Source: Agrobacterium albertimagni AOL15 (GTDB taxonomy: Bacteria; Pseudomonadota; Alphaproteobacteria; Rhizobiales; Rhizobiaceae). Taken from it: a stretch of 64,000 bases of DNA. Of the stretch, positions 55,501-63,132 are shown piece by piece. Both the position numbers and the translations under genes were made by a program. The notes under the pieces were generated by a model that was not told where the DNA came from, did not search any database, and was given only the letters and a program-made list of their open reading frames with translations. The DNA lies in NCBI RefSeq assembly GCF_000300855.1, contig NZ_ALJF01000008.1:124001-188000 (forward strand), given 5' to 3'. How positions within the stretch are numbered: the stretch's first letter is position 1; each line of letters begins with the position of its first letter.

Positions 55501-58362
55501 GATCTGTTCCGTCAAGGCGCCGGCGGTGCCACGCAGGCGCTCGTCCAGGGCACGGCTCGATTCGTCGATCGCCTTGCGCAGACTTTCCTCATGATCTTCG
55601 AGCGACATTTCGAGCATGCCGGCGCTCGCGGCGACGGAGGCGCCGATCGAAGTTGCATGTTCGCCGAGGCTCAAATCGAGCGCATCGCGCGCCTCGCCTA
55701 TGGCTGCCGTGATCGCCTGTGTCCGGTCGTCGAGGGTAGCGCGGATCCGGTCATGGGTGTTGACCAGACGGTCGTCGATCGCGTTGACGCCCTGGTCGAT
55801 CGTCTGGGCGATCCGGTCGGTGTTTTCGCCAAGTGTGGTTGCCAGAGCGCCGGTTGCGGCATCCAGGCTGGAGCGCAGATAGGCGCCGGTCTCGGCGATA
55901 CGGCCGTCAATGTCGTTGACGCCGGATTTCAGCGTCTCGGCGATCTGGCTGGCATTGTCGGCAACGGTGTTCGAAATCGAACTCGATGCCGTGGTGAGCA
56001 GGGTATCCAGCTGCTGCTGGCTCGCGCCCAGTCGGGTTTCGAGCTCGGAGATGCCGTTGGCGACAGTTTCCGCGATATGGCCGGAGGCTTGGCCAAGGCT
56101 ACGCTCGATGTCGCCGGTGGCATCTTCGAGCGTCGAAGTGAGATAGGAGGTGTGGCTGGCGAGCGAAAGCTCCAGTCGTTCCTGGTTTTCGCCATAGGCG
56201 CTGCGGATCGCTTCGGCCTTTTCGCTGAAGGCCGCATCGATGCGACGATCTGCATCGGCGACGGTGTCGATGATGGCGGAGGCGCGCTGGGTCAAAGTTT
56301 CGTCGATCCGGCGCTGGCTGTCGTTCAGCGTCTCGGAGAGATCCTGGGTTCGGGCGGTCAGCGTCAGGTCGAGTTCGAGGCTCTTGGTGTTGAGAGCGTC
56401 GATCAACTGCTCGCTCTGACCTTCGACCAGGCTCGCGATGCCACGGGCCTTGGTGTCGAGGGTTTCGGCGAAACGGTCCTGATTGGTTTCAAGCGCGTTG
56501 ACGATGTGCTCGGCGCGGGACGAGAGCGTCTGCTCGAAACGCGACTGGTTGTCGGTCAGCGCATTGTAGAGCGAGCCACTGCGCTCTTCCATGACCTGGT
56601 CGATCCGCTTCTGGGCGCTTTCCAGGCTCTCGGTCAGAGCCGCCGCGCGTGCCGACATCGCTTCCGCGATTTCCTGGGCGCGGTCGGACATCGAGCCATC
56701 AAGCATTTCCTGGCTGGTGCTCAGAGTCATCGCAAGCGCCAGCGACTGGTCGGTTAGCGTCGACCCGAGACGCTCGATGCTCGAACTCAGGATGCCGCTG
56801 ATCGAATCCGTTCCGCCGTTCACCGTTTCATTGATGCGGGCGAGGCTTTCCATCAGCTTGGAGTCGAGCGAGCCCGAGCGCTGATCGAAGGCGCTGGCAA
56901 ACTCGGCGACCCGCTGGTCGAAGGTCGCGTTGATCTGGCCGATGGTGGTCTGGAAGCGATCCTCGAACAGGCCCGAACGGAGGTCGAGATCGACGATCGC
57001 GTCGTCGGCGCTTGCCTGGAGGCTCTGGCGGAAGCTGCGGCCACGCTCGTCGAGCGAGCTGTTGAGGCGTCCCAGCACGTCGTCGAGCGACGAGGTGATC
57101 GCGCTTTCGCTGCCCTTGAGGGTTTCGGCGATATCACGCGTACGCTCGACAAGCGTTTCGTTCAGCTGGCGGGCACGCTCGTTGAGGGCGGCGTTCAGCT
57201 TTTCCGTGTTGGCATCGAGGGTCGAGGCCCGGGTCTCGAATTCACCGAGGAGTTCGCGGCCGCGCTCACTGAGCGTCGAGGTCAGCGACTGCAGCTGCGT
57301 GTCGAACTCGTTCGACAGTGACATGCCGGACGCGGCCAGCGTCTGGACCATGCTCTCCGTCTTGTGCGCGAGCAGAGAGCCGAGTGCGGTCACGGCCGCG
57401 TCGGACTTCTCCATGATTGTTGCTGCGCGCGTGTCGATCATCGAGGCGAAGGCTTCGCCGGAGGTCTGCAGGCGGACGGAGATCTCTTCGGTGGCCAGAG
57501 ACAGCTCTTCCTTGAGCTGTTCATGGGCGCCAACGATCGACGAACGGATGCGCTCGGCGTGGTTGACGATCGCGTCGCGCTCGGCGCCAAGTTCGTGAAC
57601 CAGACCGCGGACGCGCAGTTCGTTGTCGGTGTAGCTGCGTTCGAGCGCGGTCACCTCGGAGTGAACGAGCGTTTCAAGTTCGGTGGCGCGCGCAATGGTG
57701 CGCTCGATGCCTTCGTTCATCGCCGACACTTCGCGACGGACGGCCTGACCGACGGTCATGATGCGTTCGGAGGCAATCGTTTCGGGTTCTGCCAGACGAA
57801 GGGCCACTTCCGCCATCGAGCGGGCGGCATTGCGCAGGTCATGGGCGCGGGCCATCATGATCGCGAAGGCGAAGAACAGCATGATCGGCAGGAAGGTGCC
57901 GATGACGATCGCGACCACGCCCGGCATGGCGACAATGTCGGCAATCGATCCAGCCTGCCAGATCGTGCCGCCGTAAAGAAGTTGGGTGAGGCCGAGGGCG
58001 CCAAGGACCCAGAGCGTCGACACGACGGCGGCATTGCGCAAAGCAGATGTCAGCGATGCACCATCCAGCGACTTTAGAATGGCGGATGGTGTGCGGCGAG
58101 AGCCGTCATTGGCCGGTGCGAAGGCGGGTGCCTTGGGGGCCGGTTCAGGATTGAGCTCGCCGGCGCGGGCGGATCGCCGCTCAATCGTCTTCTTTGCGGC
58201 GGAACGCGGAATACTATCGGACACATTTGCCTCCGGGGCGCGTGCTTGAGACCGTGCCTTGGGTGGCGCGGCGGCTTCCTCACCGTCGAAATCGATGCTC
58301 AGGGCCGCCTCGAGAGCCTGAAACGCGTTCTCGTCAATCGAGTCGGTCTTCTTGTTCGCCAT
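52522..58362 (-). CDS. Giant coiled-coil membrane protein, growth pole ring protein (GPR/RgsE) homologue
   Basis: 1946 residues. A disordered N-terminus of about 100 residues is followed by two transmembrane segments (about 110-130 and 145-170) and then roughly 1500 residues of apolipoprotein-like helical repeats, seen as recurring patterns such as SRFEQTLSSRAEHIVNALE and RSIRDAISGNTQELA, ending in a Pro/Gln-rich stretch and a conserved C-terminal domain (ARAIDHDASVDLWRRYQRGE). This matches the architecture of the Agrobacterium GPR protein (Sinorhizobium RgsE), which forms a ring at the growing pole and is needed for rod shape. The family assignment is from architecture and size; the symbol is therefore left blank. 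Confidence 0.85.
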   Translation of the reverse strand: MANKKTDSIDENAFQALEAALSIDFDGEEAAAPPKARSQARAPEANVSDSIPRSAAKKTIERRSARAGELNPEPAPKAPAFAPANDGSRRTPSAILKSLDGASLTSALRNAAVVSTLWVLGALGLTQLLYGGTIWQAGSIADIVAMPGVVAIVIGTFLPIMLFFAFAIMMARAHDLRNAARSMAEVALRLAEPETIASERIMTVGQAVRREVSAMNEGIERTIARATELETLVHSEVTALERSYTDNELRVRGLVHELGAERDAIVNHAERIRSSIVGAHEQLKEELSLATEEISVRLQTSGEAFASMIDTRAATIMEKSDAAVTALGSLLAHKTESMVQTLAASGMSLSNEFDTQLQSLTSTLSERGRELLGEFETRASTLDANTEKLNAALNERARQLNETLVERTRDIAETLKGSESAITSSLDDVLGRLNSSLDERGRSFRQSLQASADDAIVDLDLRSGLFEDRFQTTIGQINATFDQRVAEFASAFDQRSGSLDSKLMESLARINETVNGGTDSISGILSSSIERLGSTLTDQSLALAMTLSTSQEMLDGSMSDRAQEIAEAMSARAAALTESLESAQKRIDQVMEERSGSLYNALTDNQSRFEQTLSSRAEHIVNALETNQDRFAETLDTKARGIASLVEGQSEQLIDALNTKSLELDLTLTARTQDLSETLNDSQRRIDETLTQRASAIIDTVADADRRIDAAFSEKAEAIRSAYGENQERLELSLASHTSYLTSTLEDATGDIERSLGQASGHIAETVANGISELETRLGASQQQLDTLLTTASSSISNTVADNASQIAETLKSGVNDIDGRIAETGAYLRSSLDAATGALATTLGENTDRIAQTIDQGVNAIDDRLVNTHDRIRATLDDRTQAITAAIGEARDALDLSLGEHATSIGASVAASAGMLEMSLEDHEESLRKAIDESSRALDERLRGTAGALTEQIRDAADDITRSAQGFSGTVEQSVSGMTSRLDETSTRIEQSLGTLEDRLRNGLDGVDARVNDAGEKFAARLDDKVATIERVGAEASMRVAQVLDEGTTRVAETFDSRTPVIEERLATMDRALNIGLENVNRTIEGKAAGLATALRSAVTDAARDLDAEAQRSVDRLAATTSQFAEQIGERSAELNRTVEERSEDLARRITDTQNRLAGQAATIAETFSQAGDVISNKVNQAEALVSAQVANLSGTLGEVSTTLEQRAAAIRDAISGNTQELAAAMNEAEKALEARGNSIRDAISGNTQELATTMNAVEKALEARGNSIRSVLDDRTRELNSMLSTRSAELSRLIDEKAAPVVASYAETGRAAAEQIAAAAEQSAERLRSENAALVDAINQRTDRAVATLGNAEQNLVASASQLIERLGDSNVGLSTMIDQAVQSIGSLDSRLGATANRFSETANQATDMLSTSNRLLDDKLGRLTAVSGETLQQVSSIVSRFGDHTQVLGKASELLSAAQSNLVGTLEERQQALRDLSIGLVKRSEEIETTMQTLGKMVETAFDRAEERSGQMAGNLRQSVQASFSDIGQILGETEKRAQSTAATMRDSVQASFSDVGQMLGETEKKAQMTAANMRNALLSAEQEAQVSIDKTLTEAEKRSGELANRLRGGLAVSLNDIDHLLGEAGRKSEGAAAALRQAMQEAVTEAVSRFTGATDEIRRSAVDIRKELDLTRNELKRGAFDLPEEAKESAAQMRRAVAEQIKALQDISQLVGRTSQTLEISEPVARRLAEAQPEPVRRQPAAAPAPQPQPPVRQTETLGLRGSLATEAYGQQSTATTRAEGGGWISDLLRGASREEPPEAAPTRPAPAPQRPVAESQPARQGDTRNPRHMVESLNSLSVDIARAIDHDASVDLWRRYQRGERDIFTRRLYTLKGQQTFDEIKRKYDREPEFRVAVDRYIADFEKLLSDVARTDRDKSITQSYLTSDTGKVYTMLAHAAGRFS

Positions 58363-58834
58363 AGGGTTACGCCTCGTTACCGCTTACTCTCGGGAGGACG
58401 GACTGAAGCGGCGATGCCGCTCATCGCCATGCCGTATCCGGACCTCACCGTTTACCTGAAACCCCGCCTGCCGCCACGCCAGACGAAATTCCTTCTTCTA
58501 CAGTGCGGCCGCTGACAGCCGGCGTTCCCGCCGGAAGATCTAGCACCGACTGGCTTGCGGGCAAAGTTCACGCACTTTTGCCCAATCAACCGTATCGTAC
58601 TGACACATTTGGTCATCCGATACAATTAATGCGCTTTCGCGGTGCGTGGTCCCGTGGCTCTTGTTAACAGTATTTCAATCAAGGTTGCGGCTGAAAAGCC
58701 AATCCCAGCCGGGGTTTAATTTCTGTTAACCATACCTTCAGCTTTTTGCCGCCATCCTCAGCATTTTTAACGCGATGCCCATAGGGCGGCCGCAAACTGG
58801 CGGCAGCAAAGAGCAAGAAATCAGGATCAAGGGC
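58363..58834 (+). other. Divergent intergenic region between GPR and the Hpt-like gene (472 bp)
   Basis: No gene is supported here. CCGGCG-ttcc-CGCCGG (58519-58534) is a small perfect hairpin. About 100 bases before the Hpt-like start, TTAATTTCTGTTAACCAT (58716-58733) contains two TTAA boxes six bases apart and a TTAACCAT, resembling the binding site of the cell-cycle regulator CtrA (TTAA-N7-TTAA), though the spacing is one base short. Confidence 0.4.
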
Positions 58835-59209
58835 ATGGCAGCAGCAGTCAATATCGCATTCGAGGCTCCGGACAACCTGCATGGCCTCACTCCCGCGCAA
58901 CAGCGGCCGATCGATCTCGTTCATCTGGCGACCCAGACCAAGGGCGACAAGGCTGTGGAGAGCGAGATCCTGCAGATCTTCGCGCGTCAGGCTCGCGGTT
59001 GCCTGGTGGTGCTCACCGGTGATCGGAGCAAGGTAGAGGTGAAGGCCGCCGCCAACCGGCTTCGCAATGCCGCCATGGCCGTCGGTGCGCTGCGCGTTGC
59101 CGCTGCAGCCGATCTCGTCGAGACCAAGGGTGCCAATCCAGATGCACTCGCATCCGTTGCGGCTGCCGTGCTCGAAGCCGAACACTTCATTCTCAAGCTC
59201 GCCCGCTGA
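58835..59209 (+). CDS. Hpt-like helical protein lacking the phospho-accepting histidine
   Basis: 124 residues from the ATG at 58835 (AGGATCAAGGGC upstream); the frame is open from 58775. The segment KAAANRLRNAAMAVGALRVA at about 70-89 lines up with the phosphotransfer consensus AHxLKGxxxxxGA, but the histidine position holds Asn74. The rest is helical (ESEILQIFARQARGCLVVL). It may be a pseudo-phosphotransfer protein that binds response regulators without relaying phosphate. It is divergent from the GPR gene and upstream of the ferredoxin gene. Confidence 0.7.
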   Translation: MAAAVNIAFEAPDNLHGLTPAQQRPIDLVHLATQTKGDKAVESEILQIFARQARGCLVVLTGDRSKVEVKAAANRLRNAAMAVGALRVAAAADLVETKGANPDALASVAAAVLEAEHFILKLAR

Positions 59210-59327
59210 GCTGGAAACGATAGCGACGAGTAGCGATCCCATGATCGCTTCGCCGTGAGTTGACTGACTTTCCGATTTGGGAGATGACTTCGCCGGTTTT
59301 CACAAGGCGAAGTCTGGACAGGAACTC

Positions 59328-59648
59328 ATGGCAAACATTAGCATCATCGCATTCGACGGCACACGTTTCGACATCGCGGCAGCCGACGGCTCCACGGTCA
59401 TGGAAAACGCGGTCCGCAACTCGGTCCCCGGGATCGATGCCGAATGTGGCGGTGCCTGCGCCTGTGCCACCTGTCATGTCTATGTCGATGATGCATGGTC
59501 CGAAAAGGTCGGCCAGCCGTCGGCGATGGAAGAGGACATGCTGGATTTCGCCGTCGACGTCCGCCCGACCTCGCGGCTTTCCTGTCAGATCAAGGTGACG
59601 GCGGCTCTGGAGGGACTGGTCGTCCACGTACCCGAGCGCCAGGGCTAA
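59328..59648 (+). CDS. 2Fe-2S ferredoxin (ferredoxin VI / adrenodoxin type)
   Basis: 106 residues from the ATG at 59328 (GGACAGGAACTC upstream). The cluster ligands are in [20 protein letters not shown] (C-x5-C-x2-C) with the fourth Cys in SRLSCQIKV. Length and [20 protein letters not shown] are typical of the putidaredoxin/FdVI group that donates electrons to P450s or Fe-S assembly. No partner reductase is adjacent. Confidence 0.93.
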   Translation: MANISIIAFDGTRFDIAAADGSTVMENAVRNSVPGIDAECGGACACATCHVYVDDAWSEKVGQPSAMEEDMLDFAVDVRPTSRLSCQIKVTAALEGLVVHVPERQG

Positions 59649-59674
59649 GCGCGCCTGTCAGCGCTACCCCGCGC

Positions 59675-59711
59675 AAAAAAAGCCCCGCTTTCGTTTTCAC
59701 GAAAGCGGGGC
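59675..59711 (-). terminator. Strong intrinsic terminator on the minus strand
   Basis: A perfect 12-bp inverted repeat GCCCCGCTTTCG / CGAAAGCGGGGC with a 6-base loop. Seven A residues on its left (59675-59681) give a T7 tract in minus-strand RNA, so it terminates leftward transcription. It lies 231 bases beyond the DUF922 stop, farther than expected for that gene's own terminator. Confidence 0.85.
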
Positions 59712-59840
59712 AAGCGGGCGCATCGCCAACCAGGCGAGGGAGGAAACACCTGTGGCACCAGGACGCGCCGGGAGAACGGGGAAATCGGTTACGCTCATGC
59801 AACGTATTCGATGACACTTATATTTCAGATTTGTATCAAG
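59675..59840 (-). ncRNA. Candidate small RNA ending at a strong terminator
   Basis: The 231-bp gap between the DUF922 stop and the terminator has no open frame on the minus strand. The minus-strand sequence contains GTTTCCTCCCTCGCC, an anti-Shine-Dalgarno-like CCTCCC in a probable loop, followed by CCTGGTTGGCGATG and the terminator stem. This is the layout of many rhizobial trans-acting sRNAs. The 5' end is a guess; AT-rich sequence at about 59815-59840 could hold the promoter. It could also simply be a long 3' UTR. Confidence 0.4.
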
Positions 59841-59942
59841 GGCCACGCCCAGAAATCGCCGGTTATTCACAGGCCATGACGCAAGCTTCGTGCAAGCCGA
59901 AGCGTCGCGGCAACACTTCCCCTCGGAATTCAGGGGTGATTT

Positions 59943-60569
59943 CTACTGATTTTCCTGGGATTCGCGGCGGTAGCGCAGGATCCGCTGCATGCGATCCTGA
60001 AAATTCTTTGCCTCTACACGATCGAATCGCATCTGCGCCGTGTCATGGGCTGCTGTCACTTCGTCGGTGACGACCGCGACCCGATCCTGCAGGATCTCGC
60101 AATTGCGCTCCGGCCGCAGCTTCATCAGCCTCTGTTCGAGCAGTTTTGCATGCTGGCGCGCGATTTCGGCATGACGCTCTTCATGCCGCTTGATGTCGGC
60201 CGACAGGGCATCCCACAAGAGCGCCATCTCGGTCGAGGCGCGTTTGCGGTTCTTCCAGCGCGGCAAGATGAGCTTTGTTTCGACAGTGACGCGCACGTCG
60301 TCGATCGCGCAACGGGTCCCGCGGCGCGTGTAGGTCAGGTCGCCGCCGAAGCGGATCTGGGTGGCACCAGGATGGCGACTGCCGCTTGACTGGGTGAAGG
60401 GCCCCTTGCGCGACAGTTCCGCATCGAGTTCGGCTGCCGTGCGTCCGCCGATCTGAAAGTAGGTGATGGACTTCTGGACGACGACGTCCGCGCTGGCCGA
60501 AAGCGGCAAGGATAGGCCGGTCAGGACTGCCATGATCACGGCGGCCCGAAGACGGCGGGAGTGCTTCAT
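59943..60569 (-). CDS. DUF922 family secreted protein (putative Zn-dependent protease)
   Basis: 208 residues from the ATG at 60569; upstream in-frame sequence to 60800 overlaps the folP gene and is not family-like. The signal peptide is LRAAVIMAVLTGLSLPLSASA. The domain begins VVVQKSITYFQIGGRTAAEL, has the cysteine in TRRGTRCAIDDVRV, and the putative metal site HEERHAEIARQH. The family is annotated as a predicted secreted Zn-dependent protease, but activity is unproven. It is divergent from folP with a 103-bp shared upstream region. Confidence 0.85.
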   Translation of the reverse strand: MKHSRRLRAAVIMAVLTGLSLPLSASADVVVQKSITYFQIGGRTAAELDAELSRKGPFTQSSGSRHPGATQIRFGGDLTYTRRGTRCAIDDVRVTVETKLILPRWKNRKRASTEMALLWDALSADIKRHEERHAEIARQHAKLLEQRLMKLRPERNCEILQDRVAVVTDEVTAAHDTAQMRFDRVEAKNFQDRMQRILRYRRESQENQ

Positions 60570-60672
60570 TCTTTTTTCCGCAATGTTGTATTCGCCGCGC
60601 CCTTGGGGCATAGCCAACCCGGTCTGCACTATCGCAGCTTCATGCTTTTCCGTCGAGGGGTCCGAAGGTCTG

Positions 60673-61548
60673 GTGGCCAGAGTTGAGCATACAATTTGGC
60701 GTGTAGGACACGGGCGCACGCTCGACCTCGCCGCGCGTGGCGCACTGATGGCCATCGTCAATGTGACGCCGGATTCCTTTTCCGATGGCGGTCTGCACAA
60801 TTCCGTCGATGCGGCCGTCCGGCACGCACTGGCTTGCGTCGATCAGGGTGCCGAGATTCTCGACATCGGTGGTGAATCGACGCGCCCGGGTGCGGCTGAA
60901 GTCAGCGTCGAGGACGAGATCGGTCGCGTTGTACCGGTGATCGCGGCGCTCCGTGAAAAAACCGACGCGCTGATCTCAATCGATACTTATAGAGCAGCCA
61001 CCGCGAAAGCGGCCGTCGACGCCGGCGCGCATGTCATCAATGACGTGCATGGCCTGCAGCGGGAGCCCGGCATCGCGAAGGTCGCTGCAGAGCATGGCTC
61101 CGGGCTTTGCATCATGCATACCGGCCGCGGCCGCGAGAAACTGGCCGATCCGATTGCCGACCAGCGGCAATTTCTCGAGCGCTCGCTTGCGATCGCCGAG
61201 CGGGCTGGCGTGGTGCGCGAAACAATCATGCTCGACCCGGGTTTCGGTTTCGCCAAGGAAAGCCCGGAGGAGAACATGGAGCTCATCGCGCGCTTCGAGG
61301 AATTGCACGACTTCGGTCTGCCACTCCTGGCCGGCACGTCGCGCAAACGCTTTCTCGGCGCGCTGACCGGTCGGGATGTCGCCGACCGGGATGTGGCAAC
61401 TGCTGCGACAACCGTTGCGCTTCGCTTGAAGGGCGCCTCCGTTTTCCGGGTGCACAATGTCGCGATCAACCGGGATGCCCTGGTCATGGCCGATGCTATG
61501 CTCGCAACCGAGCGGCGGATCGCTGCCAGGAAGGATAAGACTGCATGA
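60673..61548 (+). CDS. folP: Dihydropteroate synthase
   Basis: 291 residues from a GTG start at 60673 (GAAGG upstream); the frame is open to 60463 but that part lies over the divergent gene. Pterin-site motif LMAIVNVTPDSFSDGG, the second DHPS signature GAEILDIGGESTRPGA, INDVHGLQ, the pterin-binding Asp/Lys region MLDPGFGFAKE and LLAGTSRKRFLG are present. It joins p-aminobenzoate to the pterin in folate synthesis. folB begins inside its last codons (ATGA overlap). Confidence 0.96.
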   Translation: MARVEHTIWRVGHGRTLDLAARGALMAIVNVTPDSFSDGGLHNSVDAAVRHALACVDQGAEILDIGGESTRPGAAEVSVEDEIGRVVPVIAALREKTDALISIDTYRAATAKAAVDAGAHVINDVHGLQREPGIAKVAAEHGSGLCIMHTGRGREKLADPIADQRQFLERSLAIAERAGVVRETIMLDPGFGFAKESPEENMELIARFEELHDFGLPLLAGTSRKRFLGALTGRDVADRDVATAATTVALRLKGASVFRVHNVAINRDALVMADAMLATERRIAARKDKTA

Positions 61549-61916
61549 GCGGTGTTTTCACCATCACCCTGAAGAACTGTGCCTTTTTCGCCCATCACGG
61601 CGTTTTCCCGGAGGAGGGGGTGCTCGGTCAGCGCTTTTTCGTCGATGCGGAGTTCGACGTTGATGCGCTTGCTGCCGCAGAGACCGATACGCTCGATGGG
61701 ACCGTGCATTACGGTATCGCTTTCGAGGTGATCCGCGACATCGTCACCGGCAGCCGACGGCAGTTGATCGAGGCGCTGGCGCTCGCCATTGCGCGCGGAC
61801 TGCTCGATCGTTTCCCCGAAATGCTGCGCTGCCGGATCACGGTGCGCAAGCCGAGTGCGCCGATCGCCGGCATCCTCGACCATGTGCAGGTGAGCATTGA
61901 GCAATTCAGAAACTAA
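61545..61916 (+). CDS. folB: Dihydroneopterin aldolase
   Basis: 123 residues. The FolB pattern ITLKNCAFFAHHGVFPEEGVLGQRFFVDAEF and, later, GTVHYGIAFEVIRDIV (substrate-binding Tyr) and ITVRKPSAPIAGILDHV (conserved Lys) is clear. It cleaves dihydroneopterin to hydroxymethyl-dihydropterin. The start overlaps the folP stop by 4 bp; the next gene, folK, starts within its last 20 bases. Confidence 0.94.
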   Translation: MSGVFTITLKNCAFFAHHGVFPEEGVLGQRFFVDAEFDVDALAAAETDTLDGTVHYGIAFEVIRDIVTGSRRQLIEALALAIARGLLDRFPEMLRCRITVRKPSAPIAGILDHVQVSIEQFRN

Positions 61917-62421
61917 GCGCTGGCAGGCCGCCACACTTGGGCTCGGCGGCAATGTCGGTGATCCCGTCACAGCGATGGCCGAAGCGCTGCGCCGTCTCGA
62001 CCAGCGGTCAGATTGTCGCGTGACCTCCGCGTCGCGTCTCTATCGTACGCCGCCCTGGGGCAAGACGGATCAGGCCGATTTCTACAATGCCTGTGCGGCG
62101 GTCGAGACGCTTCTCGAACCGCAGGAACTGCTGGCTGCCTGTCTCGAGATCGAGCGGACGATGAAGCGTGTGCGCGTCGAGCGCTGGGGGCCGCGGACCA
62201 TCGACATTGACATTCTGACCTTTGCCGGGCGCATGATCGATGCCGAGCATCTGAAGATCCCGCATCCGCGCATGACGGAGCGCGCCTTTGTTCTGATGCC
62301 GCTCGCAGACATCGATCCGCAGCTTCCGGTCAAGGATCGGGCGGTCGCCGACTGGCTCGCGGAGGTCGATCAGACCGGCATTGCCGTCGCAAACGAAAAC
62401 CGCGCCTGGTGGCGCGGTTGA
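61897..62421 (+). CDS. folK: 2-amino-4-hydroxy-6-hydroxymethyldihydropteridine pyrophosphokinase
   Basis: 174 residues from a TTG start at 61897 with AGGTGA four bases upstream, 20 bases inside folB. LGLGGNVGDPVTAMAEAL, TPPWGKTDQADFYNACAAV and the HPPK signature RWGPRTIDIDILTF, with its catalytic Asp pair, are conserved. It pyrophosphorylates the pterin before FolP acts. The order folP-folB-folK with overlapping genes indicates translational coupling. Confidence 0.95.
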   Translation: MSNSETKRWQAATLGLGGNVGDPVTAMAEALRRLDQRSDCRVTSASRLYRTPPWGKTDQADFYNACAAVETLLEPQELLAACLEIERTMKRVRVERWGPRTIDIDILTFAGRMIDAEHLKIPHPRMTERAFVLMPLADIDPQLPVKDRAVADWLAEVDQTGIAVANENRAWWRG

Positions 62422-62448
62422 GCTTCTAGCCGAAGGGTAACAGGCAGA

Positions 62449-62991
62449 TCAGTCGTTCTCGGCCATGGCGGTTGCCTGGCGGTTCAGCTTGAGGCCGATC
62501 ACAGGAATCATCCGGTCTTCGACCTTCACCGAAATTGTGATGTTCATCGCATCGCCCTCTTCGAGGCGCGCGACCATGGCGCCGTTCAGCTTGGCGCGAT
62601 TGATGCCCATGACCGCACGGTTGCCGGTGACCTGGCCCGAGACGATGTCGAGGCCCTTGCCGTCTGCGCCATCCAGGAACTGGCCCTTGTAGCTGCCGCC
62701 GGCCTGAGAAATCACCGCTGACATCGGCTGGCTGAACATGCCAACGCGGCAGGTGCCGTCCAACTTCAGGCCGGTTTCCTTGCCCTCGGCCGGCAGGCCG
62801 ATGAGATTGCAGGTGAACTTGGTGCCCTTGTATTTGCCGGCAACGATCTCGCCCGGGCCCTTCCAGGATCCGGCGACGGATTCGAAGAAGCGCTTGTCGC
62901 GCGAAGCAGCATCAGCGACCGTGACCGGCATCAATGCGGCAACGGCAAGGATCGCGGCGCAACGGCCGAATGTCGAAGAGCGAGAGAACAT
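62449..62991 (-). CDS. Conserved secreted protein of unknown function
   Basis: 180 residues with a signal peptide (FGRCAAILAVAALMPVTVADAA). The mature part reads as a beta-rich domain: FESVAGSWKGPGEIVAGKYKGTKFTCNLIG, then LDGTCRVGMFSQPMSAVI and NRAVMGINRAKLNGAMVARL. Two cysteines could form a disulfide. I recall similar proteins in Rhizobiales but no function. It converges with folK, 27 bases apart. Confidence 0.8.
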   Translation of the reverse strand: MFSRSSTFGRCAAILAVAALMPVTVADAASRDKRFFESVAGSWKGPGEIVAGKYKGTKFTCNLIGLPAEGKETGLKLDGTCRVGMFSQPMSAVISQAGGSYKGQFLDGADGKGLDIVSGQVTGNRAVMGINRAKLNGAMVARLEEGDAMNITISVKVEDRMIPVIGLKLNRQATAMAEND

Positions 62992-63132
62992 CGATTTGCC
63001 TTGGTACGAGAAACCAGAAACCCCGCGAAGACCCTAGCGGAAAAATGGTTAATGCATCCTTGCCAATACCCTCAAATCGGGTCTTCGACAATCGGCAAAA
63101 CTCACTGGTTTCGCGGGTGTGGCCCGTCTGCC

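Noticed and set aside
59751-59814. A 20-codon plus-strand frame with a strong GGGAGGAAACACCT site before a GTG
   Set aside because: Very short, no sequence features, and its apparent ribosome site is the complement of the CCTCCC motif of the candidate small RNA, which explains it better.
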